Assembly: GCA_009733575.1 (NCBI GenBank) | Contig: ML769429.1 | Span: forward strand, 62,001 to 126,000 | Reading direction: 5' to 3' | From: Gymnopus androsaceus JB14 | Taxonomy: Eukaryota; Basidiomycota; Agaricomycetes; Agaricales; Omphalotaceae | Length of the DNA stretch: 64,000 nucleotides | In this document: positions 11,650-25,297 of the stretch, piece after piece | Position numbering within the stretch: position 1 is the stretch's first letter | How the letters are laid out: every line of letters starts with the position of its first letter | The notes under the pieces: generated by a model | Database searches by the model: none | What the model was told of the DNA's origin: nothing | Seen by the model: the letters and a program-made list of their open reading frames with translations, nothing else | Made by a program: the position numbers and the translations under genes

Positions 11650-14015
11650 ATGGTTTCTGTCGCACTTCGAAACGATTTCAACTCCAGCACGGGCTTAAAA
11701 ATCGATCTGCCAGTTCCGAATAATACTCTCACTAACCAGCCGCCTGTTCCTTCCCTCTATCAAGAATGCTCCCGCCTTAAATCTCGTCTAATACGAATTC
11801 GGGGTTTTGATTATTACTTCGAACTCGCCTCCAGGCACTTTGGGCAACCCATGGACCCTGTAACCCAACTTTGGGACGTGTTCTCCCTCGGAATCTCGCT
11901 GTGCTTCATCTTCGATTTGCTTGCAGAGGACAAGGGTCTGACAAAGCTCGACAATTCCAAGTTCATCTCAAAATATGAACCGAATCCGGATCGTGCTAAA
12001 ATGCTGGGGATCATCATGTTTGCGATGAAGCTTACTTCTGAAACTATCGCCCATTTCATTCCAGACTGCGAGCCGTTTGCAGTAACTGACCTGTTGGATC
12101 GCTCATCGAGTGACGGGTTTGTTAAGGTCAGTTTGGTAGTTCTATATTTTCCACTGCTCACACTTCCTATCAGGCTGTGAAAATAGTAAAGGCAATTGTC
12201 GAGCAGTTACCCACAAGCATTTTCAAGGACGCTGTCGACCAGCTCACTTATGACGACACTTCCTTTCTATCCCGGCAAGAGTTACTCGATTCAGAGCTAA
12301 TATAATCGATCAAATGGTAGAGACGGAGCGAGAGTATGTTCGGGACCTGGAGATAATGCAGGTAAATCTTAATTTCCATGATGTAGCTTGCGTTTCAGCT
12401 AAAGCGTCCGTACTAGAAATATTCCGTAGCCCTCTCACAGAACGGCATCATTGATCTACTTACCAACGATAACGTCTTCCCTGGACTGGATAAGCTTCTT
12501 AACTTCCAGCGCAAATTCCTCATCAGAATTGAAAGCACAGCCGATCTGCATTGGCACGATCAATGTTGGGGGGAGCTTTTCACTGAAAGTGTATGTCTCT
12601 TCCACGTATTCTGCTCTGCCTTTAAATTTTTCTTTGGCTTGATTAGGAAGAAGAATTTGTTGTGTATGAGTCCTACTGTAGAAACTACACTACGGCATTG
12701 AAACTCATCTTTACCCATGAAGAAAATTTAGCGGTGAGAACCTTCTCTCTTCTTCAAATAACTTGCCAATCTAGTCCGCTTGAAACCTCTGTAATCTGTA
12801 TACACCCTTCTTTACTCAACACTATTCACCAGCCGCTCAATCACTTGATCAATGCCAAAGGTGAACTGCCAACATTTGTCATCAAACCTATTCAACATAT
12901 TGGTGAATATTCTCTTTTACTTGATGTGAGTCTTGTGGCAACCTTGAACCCAGGAAGTGGCAGTTACTGTAACTTTGCTAGGCCTTAATTAAAGCATCAT
13001 CTGCTGAAGATTACTTTCATTATGAGGAGCTCAAGGCTGGCTCAGATGCCACAAAGCGTATAATGGACAAAATCAATGAATTTCAATGCCAGGCCATGAA
13101 TGAACAGACCTTGAAAGATCTCAAAGCCGGGTTTATGACTGGAAGGGTCATCACCTGGAGAACTTTGGGAAGCTTCTACTTAATGATATTTTCATTGTGA
13201 CAAGGTCTAAAATTGCATGCTTTTACCATATCTTTCTCTTTGAAAAAACTATTCTTTTTTGCCCGGAAGCTCTTTCTTCACCCCCAGATAGTCACAAGGT
13301 CTATAAAGGCAACTCAATAGTCAAGAAGCAAGGAGCTGGCTCTAGCCAGCCCCAGCAAAAGACAATTCCCCTACATCTCAAGGGATGTGTATTTGTCAGT
13401 AAGATTACCCAGGCTGTTTTTACATGCATCCAAAATTCAAATAGTGTGTTGCTTGTATTCTTTCCCCTTGTTGTCACTTTGCTGAATCATTGTGTGTGTT
13501 TAGCTGCTGGTGTTCCCCCTGGATACCCTCTAAGGGTGTGGTGGGAGGATAATCACAAACTGGATGATTGTATAATATGCTGCCGCCAGGAGTACCAGAT
13601 GGAACAATGGGTGTCAACAATTACTCAATTGATTGGAGAAGGCCGAGTCCTTGAACTTTCAGAAAATACCACCAACCCCCAACTCAAATATTCCCCTGGT
13701 GACATTGGTGTATATCCCAGTGCATTACCATCAAATGGTGTCCCTCATAGTAGGGACAGTATCTCTGGTTCTGAGTGTAACCCACAGAGTCATCTTGGCT
13801 TTAATGACTATGAGAAAGTCACTTTTCCCCAGCCACCACTACTGTCTTCCCAATTAGATATCAAGCCAAGTATATCTGGGAGATCAAGCCCAGCAGAATC
13901 AAGTTCAGACTTGGTTCAGTATCACTCAAAAGATGACCCTTTTGGTACCATTACCCCATCCAAGGATGAAGATGCACATGGTCCAGGTACTACAGAAAGT
14001 TCTAATACCAGCTGA
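11650..14015 (+). pseudogene. CDC24: CDC24-like Rho guanine-nucleotide exchange factor, decayed copy
   Basis: Order of domains: a Cdc24 N-terminal calponin-like region (SLYQECSRLKSRLIRIRGF ... DPVTQLWDVFSLGISLCF), a RhoGEF/DH domain (ETEREYVRDLEIMQ; LLNFQRKFLIRIE; HLINAKGELPTFVIKP) and a PH-type domain (HIFLFEKTILFC). Cdc24 activates Cdc42 at polarity sites. The copy looks non-functional. The frame is lost just before ETEREYV (near 12298-12301, stop TAA at 12303). It is lost again near 13126, where AAAGCC needs one more G to restore the family frame. The normally strict DH motif QRICKYPLLL reads QHIGEYSLLL. No C-terminal PB1 domain is seen before the stop at 14015. Both breaks are one-base losses outside homopolymers. 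Divergence at conserved DH residues argues for relaxed selection rather than sequencing error alone. An active CDC24 presumably exists elsewhere in the genome. Confidence 0.75.
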
Positions 14016-14096
14016 TTGCTCACCTGAATTTCCAATGAATTAGATTTCAATCCTATAACTGCTGCCTACCTTCAACATGCTTTTTCTCACAATAAA

Positions 14097-15581
14097 ATGT
14101 CCCAAGCAAACTGGACATCTGATATTCTTGGTACTCAACACGATGAAACTTCAGTACAACAGCTTATGGATATCTTACAGCTGGTAAATAGTTTACACTT
14201 CCATGTCAGAGAAAAGGCTTTGATGATTCTTTGTACAGGAGTTGGACAATGTATCCTACTCCGATTTATATCTTCAGTAAGTGGTCTTGATGTAATTCAC
14301 TGGAATAAATGCACTACCACTTATATTTATGAGTAGTAATAGCAATGAACTAAACTTGGAGGCAGCTTATCGTAAGAGATGTCTCCAGGGCCTTCGTCAA
14401 CTTTCCATTAAATATCAGATCCTGCCATCTGTTTTAATGATCAATCATGTCAAACGGCATGGTCAGAATCCAGTTGCCGGTGGTGGCTTCGCAGTGAGTG
14501 CCTTCAGATTTGTCTGAATCTATGAACTAAAATTTACTTTTATTGCAAGGATATATGGCATGGAGACATTGCAAGACTCAAAGCAGCGTGTGTGCTTAAA
14601 GGTCCTTAGACTGATCATTGAACCGGATATAGAGATACAAAAGAAGATTCGCAAGGTGAGTTCAGCACTGTCAAAAATTTCTCTCAAACTCTGACCTTTT
14701 TGGCATTAAGCAATTCTGCAATGAAGCACTCTTATGGCGACAGTTGAAACATCCAAACATCCTTCCTCTCCTGGGTGTTAATACAGACCTCTTCAGTCCC
14801 TCATTTTGCCTCATCTCTCCGTGGATGGAAAACGGAAACATTATATCTTATTTGAAACAGAATCCCATGCATAATCGTTACAAAGTGGTGAGCACTGTAT
14901 TACATTTTTGAAAGTATAATGTTATCTCACTGGCAGTTTAGTTCTTAGAGATTGCAGCGGGTCTGTCTTATCTGCATTCAAGGAATCCGCCTATCATACA
15001 TGGAGATATTCGAGGGGTTTGTGTCCGCTTGGTCATGAACTCTTTGCTATTTGCTGAATCCATCTTTTAGGCAAATATATTAGTGACAGATGATCTTCAA
15101 TGCTGCCTTGCGGATTTTGGATTGGCTTTGGTCACTGCAGATTCTCGATCATCATGGGCTACTGCAACTACGAGTACCATGAAGGGGGCAATACGTTGGA
15201 TGGCACCAGAGTTGATCATAAAACCTAAAGGCAGGACTCGGTAGAATTAACTCTGAATCAAGCGTCAAGAGATATTTATGCATTTGGTTGCACCATCGTG
15301 GAGGTAAAAGTCTACTCACTCAACACTTTCCACTGGCTCAAGTCACTACTCTGCTATAGATCTTAACACTGCGGCTTCCTTTTCATGATGAAAAAACAGA
15401 TGCAGCGGTGCTGTACAGTTTAATAGCAGGCGAACGACCCACCAGACCGCAGAACATTTGGTGCTCAGACACGCTCTGGGATCTCACGACCCGGTGCTGG
15501 ATGGAGATTGCTGCAGCTCGCCCGCATGCTTCTGAAGTTTATGAAATTTTGCGGGACCATGTTATGGATAGTTTGCTCTAA
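14097..15581 (+). pseudogene. Fungal TKL-type protein kinase, frame-broken
   Basis: An N-terminal helical region (LEAAYRKRCLQGLRQLSIKY) is followed by a kinase domain: glycine loop GGGFADIWHG, VAIK-type lysine in VCLKVLRL, catalytic loop HGDIRGANILV, DFG and RWMAPEL, ending AARPHASEVYEILRDHV. Short introns separate the pieces. HGD instead of HRD is common in the expanded Agaricomycete TKL kinases. Two lesions are visible. Near 14566 the frame must shift by one base between DIWHG and the lysine strand, otherwise a TAG follows at about 14608. Around 15240 a TAG sits between the APE motif and SRDIYAFG; an intron there would be only 29 nt, shorter than any other in the window. It starts 81 nt after the CDC24-like copy on the same strand and shares its decay. 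The catalytic residues themselves are still present. Confidence 0.72.
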
Positions 15582-16499
15582 GCGTCTCGTTATACACCGA
15601 CGATCCATGCGGATGTGTGTATATAAATACATCAATGCGGATTGTCACCTGTATTCAAGTCTGCCTACGGGAGACTGTTATGGACGTTCAAAATATGACC
15701 TAGTCGGAAATTTGGGGCAGAGTCTGCTTGGGCTGCTCGGTCTTGATCGGATTGGATGCTAGCATCTGGGATTTGAAGAGATAGAAGAAAGAGCATATAT
15801 ACTCGTGCAAATATAGTACATCTAACAGATTCAACCAGAAGCGCATACCCACGTCGCATTGATCTTGATTCCGTTGGCTACATTTTTCCTTTCGATTTCA
15901 CGATTTCGAGACTGGTCTTTAGTACGACTACACTGCGAAGTTACCTTTAATCGAAATTCCGACTCCCATCCGACCTCCTCTTTGCATTTACACGAGCGAA
16001 GTTAACGAACTTTCTTTCCAGTCAAACTTCTTTTTTTGCTTCCTTCACGTCCCGTCCAACTATATTCTGTTTCCACTACATTCTACTTCTTTCAATACAA
16101 GCCACCGCGAGACTATTGAGCTCCTAGTTTAGAAGCTCCTTATTACTTAATTTAATGATTGGCGTCGTCGAAGCGCAGTTGCAACGTAGTTCGGGGCTCC
16201 GAGCCTTATGCATGATCAATTTTGATGCGAACGATCACTGAGAAGCAAGCTTTTTGCTCTCTGACCGACGACCGACGAATGATTATAAGTCTCCTAAGCT
16301 TGCTCAACGCCGAAATCAGCGCTTCAATGTGTCACGGTCCGCACTGACATATACATTCAAGGTTCCGGGACTCGGCTTCATTGTCGCGTTCTGAACATCG
16401 ACCACCACCACATCGCTACTACATTGATTAAAGGACTATTCCATCCAACTCAGTCACCAAGCTATACCGCCTTTCTTTCACAACACAATTCTATGCGAT
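15582..16499. other. Intergenic, presumed epoxide hydrolase promoter region
   Basis: No open frame with family features. The 3' part (16300-16499) is CA/CT-rich, as is common upstream of fungal start codons. I see nothing else that I can support. Confidence 0.4.
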
Positions 16500-18327
16500 A
16501 TGCGAATCAAATTCTCTGCTAGTCTTTCTACGGTCGCCCTCGCCCTAATCGTTGTCGTTGTCTCGGAATCTGTCAAGGCGACTTCCTCCTCCTCCGAGCA
16601 CTCTGGATTATCCTTCAACCCTAGGGAGTACACCAAGCGCACGACAAACTGTAAAGCAGTAAAGCGAGATGCAGGCAATGATGTCGTAGATATTACATTG
16701 AGCGAGTTTTTATTTCTTCCTCCATTTCAAGCTCCCTAATGCGAATTAACCTTTATGTTCTTTAGGCTATGTCGAAATCAACCCATCCGCTAATACTACT
16801 TTGGTCATGCTACACGGCTGGCCGAGTCTTTGGAGCACATGGTCTTACCAGATTCAAGAATTCAAAGTACGTGTTGGTTAGAGCTATCGCTCGAGGGTCG
16901 CCTTGCAGCTAGTCGATGCTGAAGCCTCTTGTTCCTCGTTCACTCCCAGCACGACTATCATTTAATCATCCCGGACTTGCGCGGCTTTGGCTCTTCTACG
17001 CATCCAGATGATGTCAAGGGCTCTGGAACCATGTATGACCTTGTTGGGGATCTCGAGTGTATACTGGACGATGCTAAGGTCAAGTCGAAGACGGTGGTTT
17101 GCGTGGGGTTCGTTCTTCTCTTTCATTTATATCCTCATCTACAACTTACGCGTCCTTCTCGCTCGAAGACACGACTGGGGGTCGGGGATATGTTACGAAG
17201 CCGCACGATCTAGACCTGATTTAGTTTCGGGAATTGTAGGCGCTGTTGTTCCTGTGCGTATTCGCTTCATGTCTTTATCTACATCTCTGCTCACGCCCAT
17301 TCCCTAACCCATCTCCAGTACATTCCATCTGCAGGCGAATACGTTCCCGTCAAGCACTTAACACCCGTGATACCTAAACTCACATATCAGCTCTTCTTTG
17401 ACGGGAAGACGGCGGAAGCTGTCGATGAGCTTAATAGAGATATCAGACGGACAGTACGAGCTACGTTGAGAACGAAGGCAAGTCCACCACCGGAGGAATT
17501 CCTTACGAGCCCACATTCATTCCTGGATGCATGGGGTCATGTAGAGGAGGTACGTTTACGGATTAATCCGTTTTATTGCTATTTCTTAGTTATTGATCAG
17601 AATCATATTGTCTTTTAGATTCCACCAGTACCGTTTTTCACGCCCGAAGAGGAAGATTACTTTGTCGAGCAGTATCAGCTGCAGGGATTCAAGAATAGTA
17701 TGTGGCGATCTTCTTTCATTCTCGCCTCAATGCTTCAATTAGCCTAAATGTTGTTTCTCTCCTTAGCTCTACAATTTTACACTGATGAAGTGAGTCGAGC
17801 CGTCCTGTCTCTCCCTCTCAGTCAGCATTAACATCGTCTCAAGAACCGCTACTCCTCGTGGAAATTCGCTCATGAACAAGGGAACCACACAATCTCTCAG
17901 CCTGTCTTGGCAGTGTTGCCGACTGACGTGCGTATAATCCTATGTTACTCTGAGCTCCTTCGTTTTTTTTGACCGCCGCCTTTTCCCTCTCATTTACACT
18001 CACGCTCTTGTTAAATAGGATCCAGTAGCAGATTGGGTTCTTGCGACTCGGCTGTTACACTCTGAAACCTTTTTGCCCGATTTGACTACGGAGGTGAGGG
18101 ATTTGGATTCGTTCCTTTGCTCGATGTGGTTCGCTGACGTATTACCTCCATTCCCCACACGTAGCTTCTACCCGGCGCCCACTGGGTCCATTTAGAGAAT
18201 CCCCAGCTCTTCAACGGTGTGATGCGGAAGTGGCTTGAAGAGAGATTCCCTGGGTCGGAGGCGGTGATGGTGAATGAAGCTGATGCAGCCGTCGGTACCG
18301 GTGGTCATGTTGGAGATGAGCTTTGAA
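16500..18327 (+). CDS. Secreted alpha/beta-hydrolase, epoxide hydrolase type
   Basis: The gene begins with a signal-peptide-like N-terminus (MRIKFSASLSTVALALIVVV). After the first intron comes the hydrolase core: oxyanion motif LHGWPSLWSTW, LRGFGSSTHPDD, nucleophile elbow G-HDWG split by an intron near 17110-17170, a cap region (PVKHLTPVIPKLTYQLFFDG ... PPVPFFTPEEEDYFVEQYQL), FYTDE, and the C-terminal catalytic His segment GAHWVHLENPQLFNG. TGA is at 18325-18327. Asp of HDWG would attack the epoxide ring, with cap tyrosines as proton donors, giving a vicinal diol. All inspected introns (about eight to nine) are GT-AG and 50-70 nt. The frame looks intact. A haloalkane-dehalogenase-like role is possible, but HGWP and the cap favour an epoxide hydrolase. 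Confidence 0.82.
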
Positions 18328-18603
18328 ATCGGAGCATAGACGGAAGGAAAGAGGGAGGACCTAACATTTTATTTAATTATCGGAAACTGAAGGATTGCAC
18401 GGACGGTTAGAAGAGATAAGTAGAGTAAATTTAAATAAATGGTATGTGTGTACAGTACGGTGAATATGTACGTTGCTTATAATAGGCCATTAATGTTTGA
18501 GTCTATGGCTTCATGCGCAGTAGTGGAATGACATCTACAGCACTAGTACGATGTGGATGTAAGACAAATAAACGCGCTGGCAGTTCCCGAAGCCTATTCA
18601 CCA

Positions 18604-19884
<1,281 letters not shown>

Positions 19885-21201
19885 ATGGCTAATCCATACG
19901 ATCAAGTAGCCATTTACCAATTTCCTCATGAAATCTTCCACTCAATCTTCGGTTTCGCTGTTTCCGAGGATTACCATGAACTTGACCGGTCAAGAATTAA
20001 AAGACCCATCGCCTCCTTCACACTTTCACAGGTGTCACAGAGATTTAGGGATATCGCTCTCGACCTTCCTATAATCTGGACAAATATCCGTATTTTCCAT
20101 TTTCGCGACTCCCAGCGCGATATGGTCCAACAACTCATACATTCTCGCACCAAGGGATTTCCCTTAAGCATAACGCTGGAATACGACCAATCCTTGGTGG
20201 CCGCGCAGAGGAGCAATTACTGGGAGATCATCCTGGCTATCAAGTCATGTTCGTCACGCTGGGAATCTCTCAGTATTACTTTTAACGACGACTTGTTCAC
20301 GCAGATATGCGGAAACTTTGGATGTCCGGAGGCACCGCTATTGCAACGACTTGAACTGGTTGTACTCGGTCATCCGAAATATCATCATAATTTCGGTTTT
20401 AATCCAGAAGATCGATTTTCGCCCTTATATCTTGAGATCAGGAACACCCATCTCTTGAAAAAACTAGTACTAATCGGCATTTGTCTAAGGATGCCATCCC
20501 CTGCATACATGGAACAACTCGAGACTTTGAGACTTGACCACGTCCCGGCGATAGATATGTTGGATAGGCCTCCAGTAACAGATACTCTTCCACTCATAAC
20601 TCGTCTCCGAAGTCTCATTCTGACCAGGACTGTGCTGACTCTCCTGCCTGGGCGTTCATATCTCTCTGAATACACGTCCACCCTCACATCACTCTCCCTA
20701 TCAAGTGTGCGTGGATATACGTCGCGGGCAGTGCATATCATGTTTGATCATCTTCCTACGACCACTCTTCGAGAGCTTTCCATCTCCGACGTCGATAGCG
20801 CTTTCTGGATTGGTTTCCTAGATTCAATGGGACCGGGCTCGGACCCTAAACCCCCGCGGTATCCTGCATTGCGGAAATTGCATCTGGAAGATGTAGTAGA
20901 TGAATACGCAGGAGATCCTCCAGTCCAGTTATTGGATTTTAACTTTCCACAAGTCGAAGTTCTTGACCTCTTTGCTATGCCGAATCTCACAGCCCTACTG
21001 AAAGATCATACAATCTTCTCTCGTCTACACACTCTACGTGTACGACGTACCACCTATAGAGATCTTTGCGATTTGATTGATCTTCGCATCGAGCGCAGTA
21101 TTCCGCTAACTACACTCGAGGTCGACACACCTCCGTTTCTCGACTTGTCTTCCCTTGGGTGGCTTCGGAGGAAAGTGCCAAATTTCGAGAGAACAGGGTA
21201 A
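19885..21201 (+). CDS. F-box / leucine-rich-type protein
   Basis: A single uninterrupted exon from MANPYDQVAIYQ (438 residues; an upstream Met at 19849 is also in frame). The N-terminal segment QFPHEIFHSIFGFAV ... LSQVSQRFRDIALDLPIIWTNI is the F-box pattern common in Agaricomycetes (LP.EIL..IF...; C+.WR.IAL..P.LW). The rest carries irregular leucine-rich strands (LETLRLDHVPAID, LRSLILTRTVLTLL, LRELSISDVD, LRKLHLEDVVD). Such proteins usually act as substrate receptors of SCF ubiquitin ligases through Skp1. The substrate is unknown. The family is strongly expanded in mushrooms, and many members are orphan copies. The frame is intact. It converges on the proline-rich gene with 227 bp between their ends. 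Confidence 0.75.
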   Translation: MANPYDQVAIYQFPHEIFHSIFGFAVSEDYHELDRSRIKRPIASFTLSQVSQRFRDIALDLPIIWTNIRIFHFRDSQRDMVQQLIHSRTKGFPLSITLEYDQSLVAAQRSNYWEIILAIKSCSSRWESLSITFNDDLFTQICGNFGCPEAPLLQRLELVVLGHPKYHHNFGFNPEDRFSPLYLEIRNTHLLKKLVLIGICLRMPSPAYMEQLETLRLDHVPAIDMLDRPPVTDTLPLITRLRSLILTRTVLTLLPGRSYLSEYTSTLTSLSLSSVRGYTSRAVHIMFDHLPTTTLRELSISDVDSAFWIGFLDSMGPGSDPKPPRYPALRKLHLEDVVDEYAGDPPVQLLDFNFPQVEVLDLFAMPNLTALLKDHTIFSRLHTLRVRRTTYRDLCDLIDLRIERSIPLTTLEVDTPPFLDLSSLGWLRRKVPNFERTG

Positions 21202-21428
21202 GAGATGGTCATATGGACAACGTATTTATTCAAAGGGTTGTATGTACACGAGAAAAGCATTGTAGGAACATTGTAAAACATAGGGTTTTCTGTACATGTA
21301 TGTATGTGTGTATGTGACATATGAGCGTAATCCGTAATCCATGAATGAAAGATGAAAAAGATGATTGAAAAAAAGAAATTGCAACATAAAGCTATACCAT
21401 AAACGTTCCATGACTTGCATAGTACATT

Positions 21429-24400
21429 CTATGACCTGAGAGGGTCGGCGATAGTAGCAGCCTTCGGCGTCTGCCCGTCCCCAAGCACTTGCTTCAACAG
21501 CATCTCCACCCGTTCCCGATCCTCACTAACCCTCCTCATCTCATCAATCCATCTAGCTTCACGCTGTTCATACATATTCCTCATGACCGTCAAACTCCCA
21601 AGCGCGGCGTCTAACACCCGCTTCATATCCTCCTTACTCGACTCTGAGCTCCCATCAGACCCATCTCCACCACTCCCACTCGACGCATTAAGGAATCGAT
21701 CCACCAGCGAAGTCTTGGGTGAACGTAAACTCCTTCGCTGAGTGGCGACCTGCCGGAACCCGGCACGTACATTCTTCAAAGCCTGTGAATGCCCAATCGC
21801 AGGTTGCCTACGAATTGAACGAGATGTGACGAGATGGTGCTTCATCGTATGGGTTGGAGCAGCCAAAAGAACCATAGTGGCGTCCGTTTGCCGATCGAGA
21901 GCTTGGAACTGCCAACAGATGGGGTCAGAACTGCCTAAATGGTTCCCTCTTCGCGAAAGAGGGAAGGGAAAAGACGGAAACTCACAGCTTGTAACAAGGC
22001 TTCCCAGCGCGTCTCCCAACGACGTCGACGTTTCTCGACATTACTGACATATGTAGGATGGTACTCTAGTTCCAACAAATCCTCCTCGTCCTCCTCCTCG
22101 TCCTCATCAATCCACTCCGCCAAAGATGAATCATCCACAATAGGAATCGAAATGGGGATCGGAACAGAAGGAACATTTCCATTCACCCAGTTACCTTCTT
22201 CGGAAACGGCAAAGTGAGTTTCCTCCCCAGCCGTTTCTTCGCCCGAGGTAGACGGTTCCGGACTTGTTTCCCGAGGCTGGGTACTATCAACACGTGGAGG
22301 CGGTTTTCGAACAGCTTTCGCTTTCGGTGCTGGACGGTAGGCACGAAGATTCGATGAATCGGATTTTCTCCGTAGACTGGCCATAGTCGGAGGAAGCGGG
22401 ACAGGTTCGTGACTAGGACTCGAACGCGTGGTCGCGGCATCCGGTATCTGTCCTCCCATTAAACGTTGCGTATGCCAGTACGCCCAAGGATTATATGTTG
22501 GTGGATACGGTGTCGAAGAAGGCGAAAGAGTAGACTCGGAGATGTTACCAGAGTGATTCTGAGCATACATCTGGAACTGTTTGACGAATTGCTCCTGAAT
22601 AACTGCAGGGTTCAGGCCGAGGTTGGAATGCGTTTGAGAGTGACCAGAGTAGCTCATGTTTCTCCGGACATGCGTGAATGGGTAGGGATAAGGTGAACCG
22701 GCAGGAGCGATGGGACTGAAAGGAGGATAAGAGTCCTTGGAGTTTTCGTATCGATTCGCTAACATCGGAGACGGTGAAGGAGGAGCGGTCTGGCTGTGAG
22801 GCGTCGGCGGAATCGGGGCATCTGGACGAGGCGAACGTAGATACGCCTGGATGTAAGCTGATGTAGGATTATCCATAATGCTCTGAAGGTCATCAGGATG
22901 CATTTGCTGAGCGTAATATTGAGCGTAGGATTCTTGCATCCTAGGATCAGAACGCGGTACAGCTCTAGGTGCTTCCGCGTACTGAGGCGGCTGCTCCGAG
23001 CTCCGAACCGGTTCCACTTGCTCAAAGAGTGAAGTATCTAGTCCTCGTAAACCAAGTTGATCAGTAGAGCCGTTTCTACCCCGTCCACGAGGAGGAGCAG
23101 GAATGGGCCCTCGAGGCTGAGGCTGCTGAGGAGGGCGGAATCGATTCTGAGCGTTATCTGCAGGAAGCCCGGCGGAAGGTGAACGAGGAGTTCCACTTCC
23201 ATCGTTTGAACTATCCTGCTTGTCGCTCTTTTCGTAAAGAGTCTCTTCATCCTCTGGTCGAAGAGCTGCTCGGCTATTACGGCCATCCTGAGGGTAAGAT
23301 CCTTCAGGATTGAGATCCGATGATGGCGTAGGCGAAGGATGCTCGTGGCGAGGCATCTGGTGCATGTAGCGAGAATGATCCCGACCGTTCGGCTCAGCCT
23401 GGGCTGATACAGTCACCTCTTCCTCAGGCTCCTCCTGCAGAGGTAAGGATTTGTCTGGAGTCCGAGCACTAATAGCTTGCAGAGGAGGGGTCTGCGTAGA
23501 CAATAGCAAATTCGGAGAACGACCGGAGTCATGAGTAGCAGGTACTGGTCTGCGTACGACGGGAGCGGGATCATGATGATATTGCCCACCATAATGCTCT
23601 CCAGGTGAACCAAGTGGAGTTTGATACAGAGGCGATTTGGTTCGCTCGGGAGTCTGAGATTGATTAGAAGACCGCTCGCGTGCTTTTGGACTTTCTCGCG
23701 ATTCCCGACTCTCCCGAACCGAAGGATGTCGACCCAGCTGTCCTTCTGGCACTTTAGGACTCGATTTGTCCGTAACCCGAACTCGTTCAACACCTGGATC
23801 ACGAGCAGGGCTATCTGCTTTGACGTTTCCGTTGCTGAAACCAGACCCAACTGGATAAGATGGGTAAATATGCCCATTAGCCATTACCTGAGCCTGCTGC
23901 AAGTCCGCCCTCTCAATATCTGCCATCAACTCATCGGTCATCTGCCAGTTCTGCTCCAAATCGTGCAAGCTGGATAGAAACTGAGGAGGTGGCACACGAT
24001 TGATTGGGCGGGGATAATGCGTGATGTTTGCCTGGTGTTGCGCCGGGGGTGAAGGTCCAGGGCTCATGCGACGTTCAGGACTGCGTTCTCCGAGATTGGG
24101 TGGATTAGGATGAGGGGGAGTAGGGAGCAGGCGCTGGACCTGAGGAGGCTGCATCATCGGGGATCGGCGTGAGGATGTAGACGATGTAGGGCTAGCTTGT
24201 TGTCCAGAATAAGGATTTCCAGCAGCAAAAATTTGTGCTGCGGTCGGTACAAGTGGAAGAGATTGGGATTTTATAGTCCGCTGTCTATCTCGAAAGGGAG
24301 ACGGTGAGTTCTCTCGACCAGGCATACTATGTAATGAGCCTGTGAAGGGGGGATCGTGTTAGATATGCTGAAATCATTCTATTCTCTCGGCAAACAACGT

Positions 24401-24508
24401 CTGGACCTTTCCAAACAGATTTTCCATAGACTCCGGAGAACAAAACTTACCAGGTGTTGCAGGATGTACCTGGGATTTACGCTGACGCTGGGGAGAATGG
24501 CTAGACAT
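21429..24508 (-). CDS. Large proline/serine-rich conserved fungal protein of unknown function
   Basis: Three exons are read. The first starts at 24508 (MSSHSPQRQRKSQVHPATPG). It splices with GT-AG to 24339, giving GSLHSMPGRENSPSP in frame; the Met at 24325 is therefore internal. The second exon is very long (about 2.35 kb) and the third encodes FQALDRQTDATMVLLAAP and onward to the stop at 21429. The protein is mostly disordered: Pro-, Ser-, Gln- and Arg-rich, with many SP/TP sites. It has two ordered islands: a helix near residues 130-160 (LSSLHDLEQNWQMTDELM) and a C-terminal part with an acidic stretch (DEDEEEDEEDLLELEY), then KRRRRWETRWEALLQAF and a coiled-coil-like end (MYEQREARWIDEMRRV). 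No catalytic domain is visible. A scaffold or regulatory role is possible but unproven. The frame is open over 800 codons, so it is surely a gene. Confidence 0.72.
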
Positions 24509-25297
24509 ATTCTAGCTGCAAATCGACTCGTGGGTACGAGGGGAATTGAAAGGAGTTGTGGAGAAACAAGAGGTTATGGTTCTTTAGGTTGATAGATGGT
24601 ACGCGCGTTTCCAACGTGTTGAATGTAGACGCCTCCAGACAACGAGGTCGGCAAACCAGGTTTGGAAGTTTGCCTCGAGGCTGCCACAAGAACAAATGCC
24701 CGGTCCGACAACCACTTTCCCATTTGATATCATACAATCACTACATTTTGGGATGAAGGTCGTGATTGTGGCGTTAGACAAGACGCGCTTGCGTGCACGG
24801 ACGTAGAAAACTGACGATTTGACCGACCAAAGTGGTAGAATTTCGAGAGCAAAGGACAAAGTTTGAGGTTGAGCCGCAAGTCGCGACCCTGAGATTTTAC
24901 CTTCCGCAAAATATTCACGTGGGACGCGAGAACACAGAGAACGGGATCAAGAAAACAGTGGCCGAATGGAGCTAAGCAGACGTCGAGAAACAGAACAGGG
25001 ACGGAATAGAAGGACAGGGGAAGGACAGGGACTGAGGGAAACTTGCGATTTACAGCACCGATGAAAGGAAGTTGAGATCCATTGAGATATAGAGTACAGA
25101 TCGGATTGACCGATTGACCGATTTACAAAGCGAAGAACTGCGAAAAAAAGGAATAAAATCTGAGAGAGATCCTGTCCACATCATCTTGGATCATCATTAT
25201 CGTACAAGTTTATCGTACAAATAGTCGTGTGCCAAAGTTACACCCATCGTCTTACCGAATAAATCAAAGTTCTCTTATACAAATTGAAGCCCATTCA
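24509..25297. other. Intergenic between proline-rich gene start and P450 gene end
   Basis: The 5' part should hold the promoter of the proline-rich gene. A pyrimidine-rich minus-strand tract lies around 24950-25060. No open frame with recognisable content is seen. Confidence 0.4.

Noticed and set aside
15205..15270. A 29-nt intron rescuing the kinase frame
   Set aside because: It is much shorter than every other intron here (about 50-75 nt), so a frame break is more likely.
22183..23977. Several long ORFs in other frames inside the proline-rich gene
   Set aside because: They are shadows of a biased, Pro/Ser/Arg-rich coding strand.
21935..24325. Start of the proline-rich gene at 24325
   Set aside because: An upstream exon (24508 onward) splices in frame with good GT-AG sites, so the Met at 24325 is internal.
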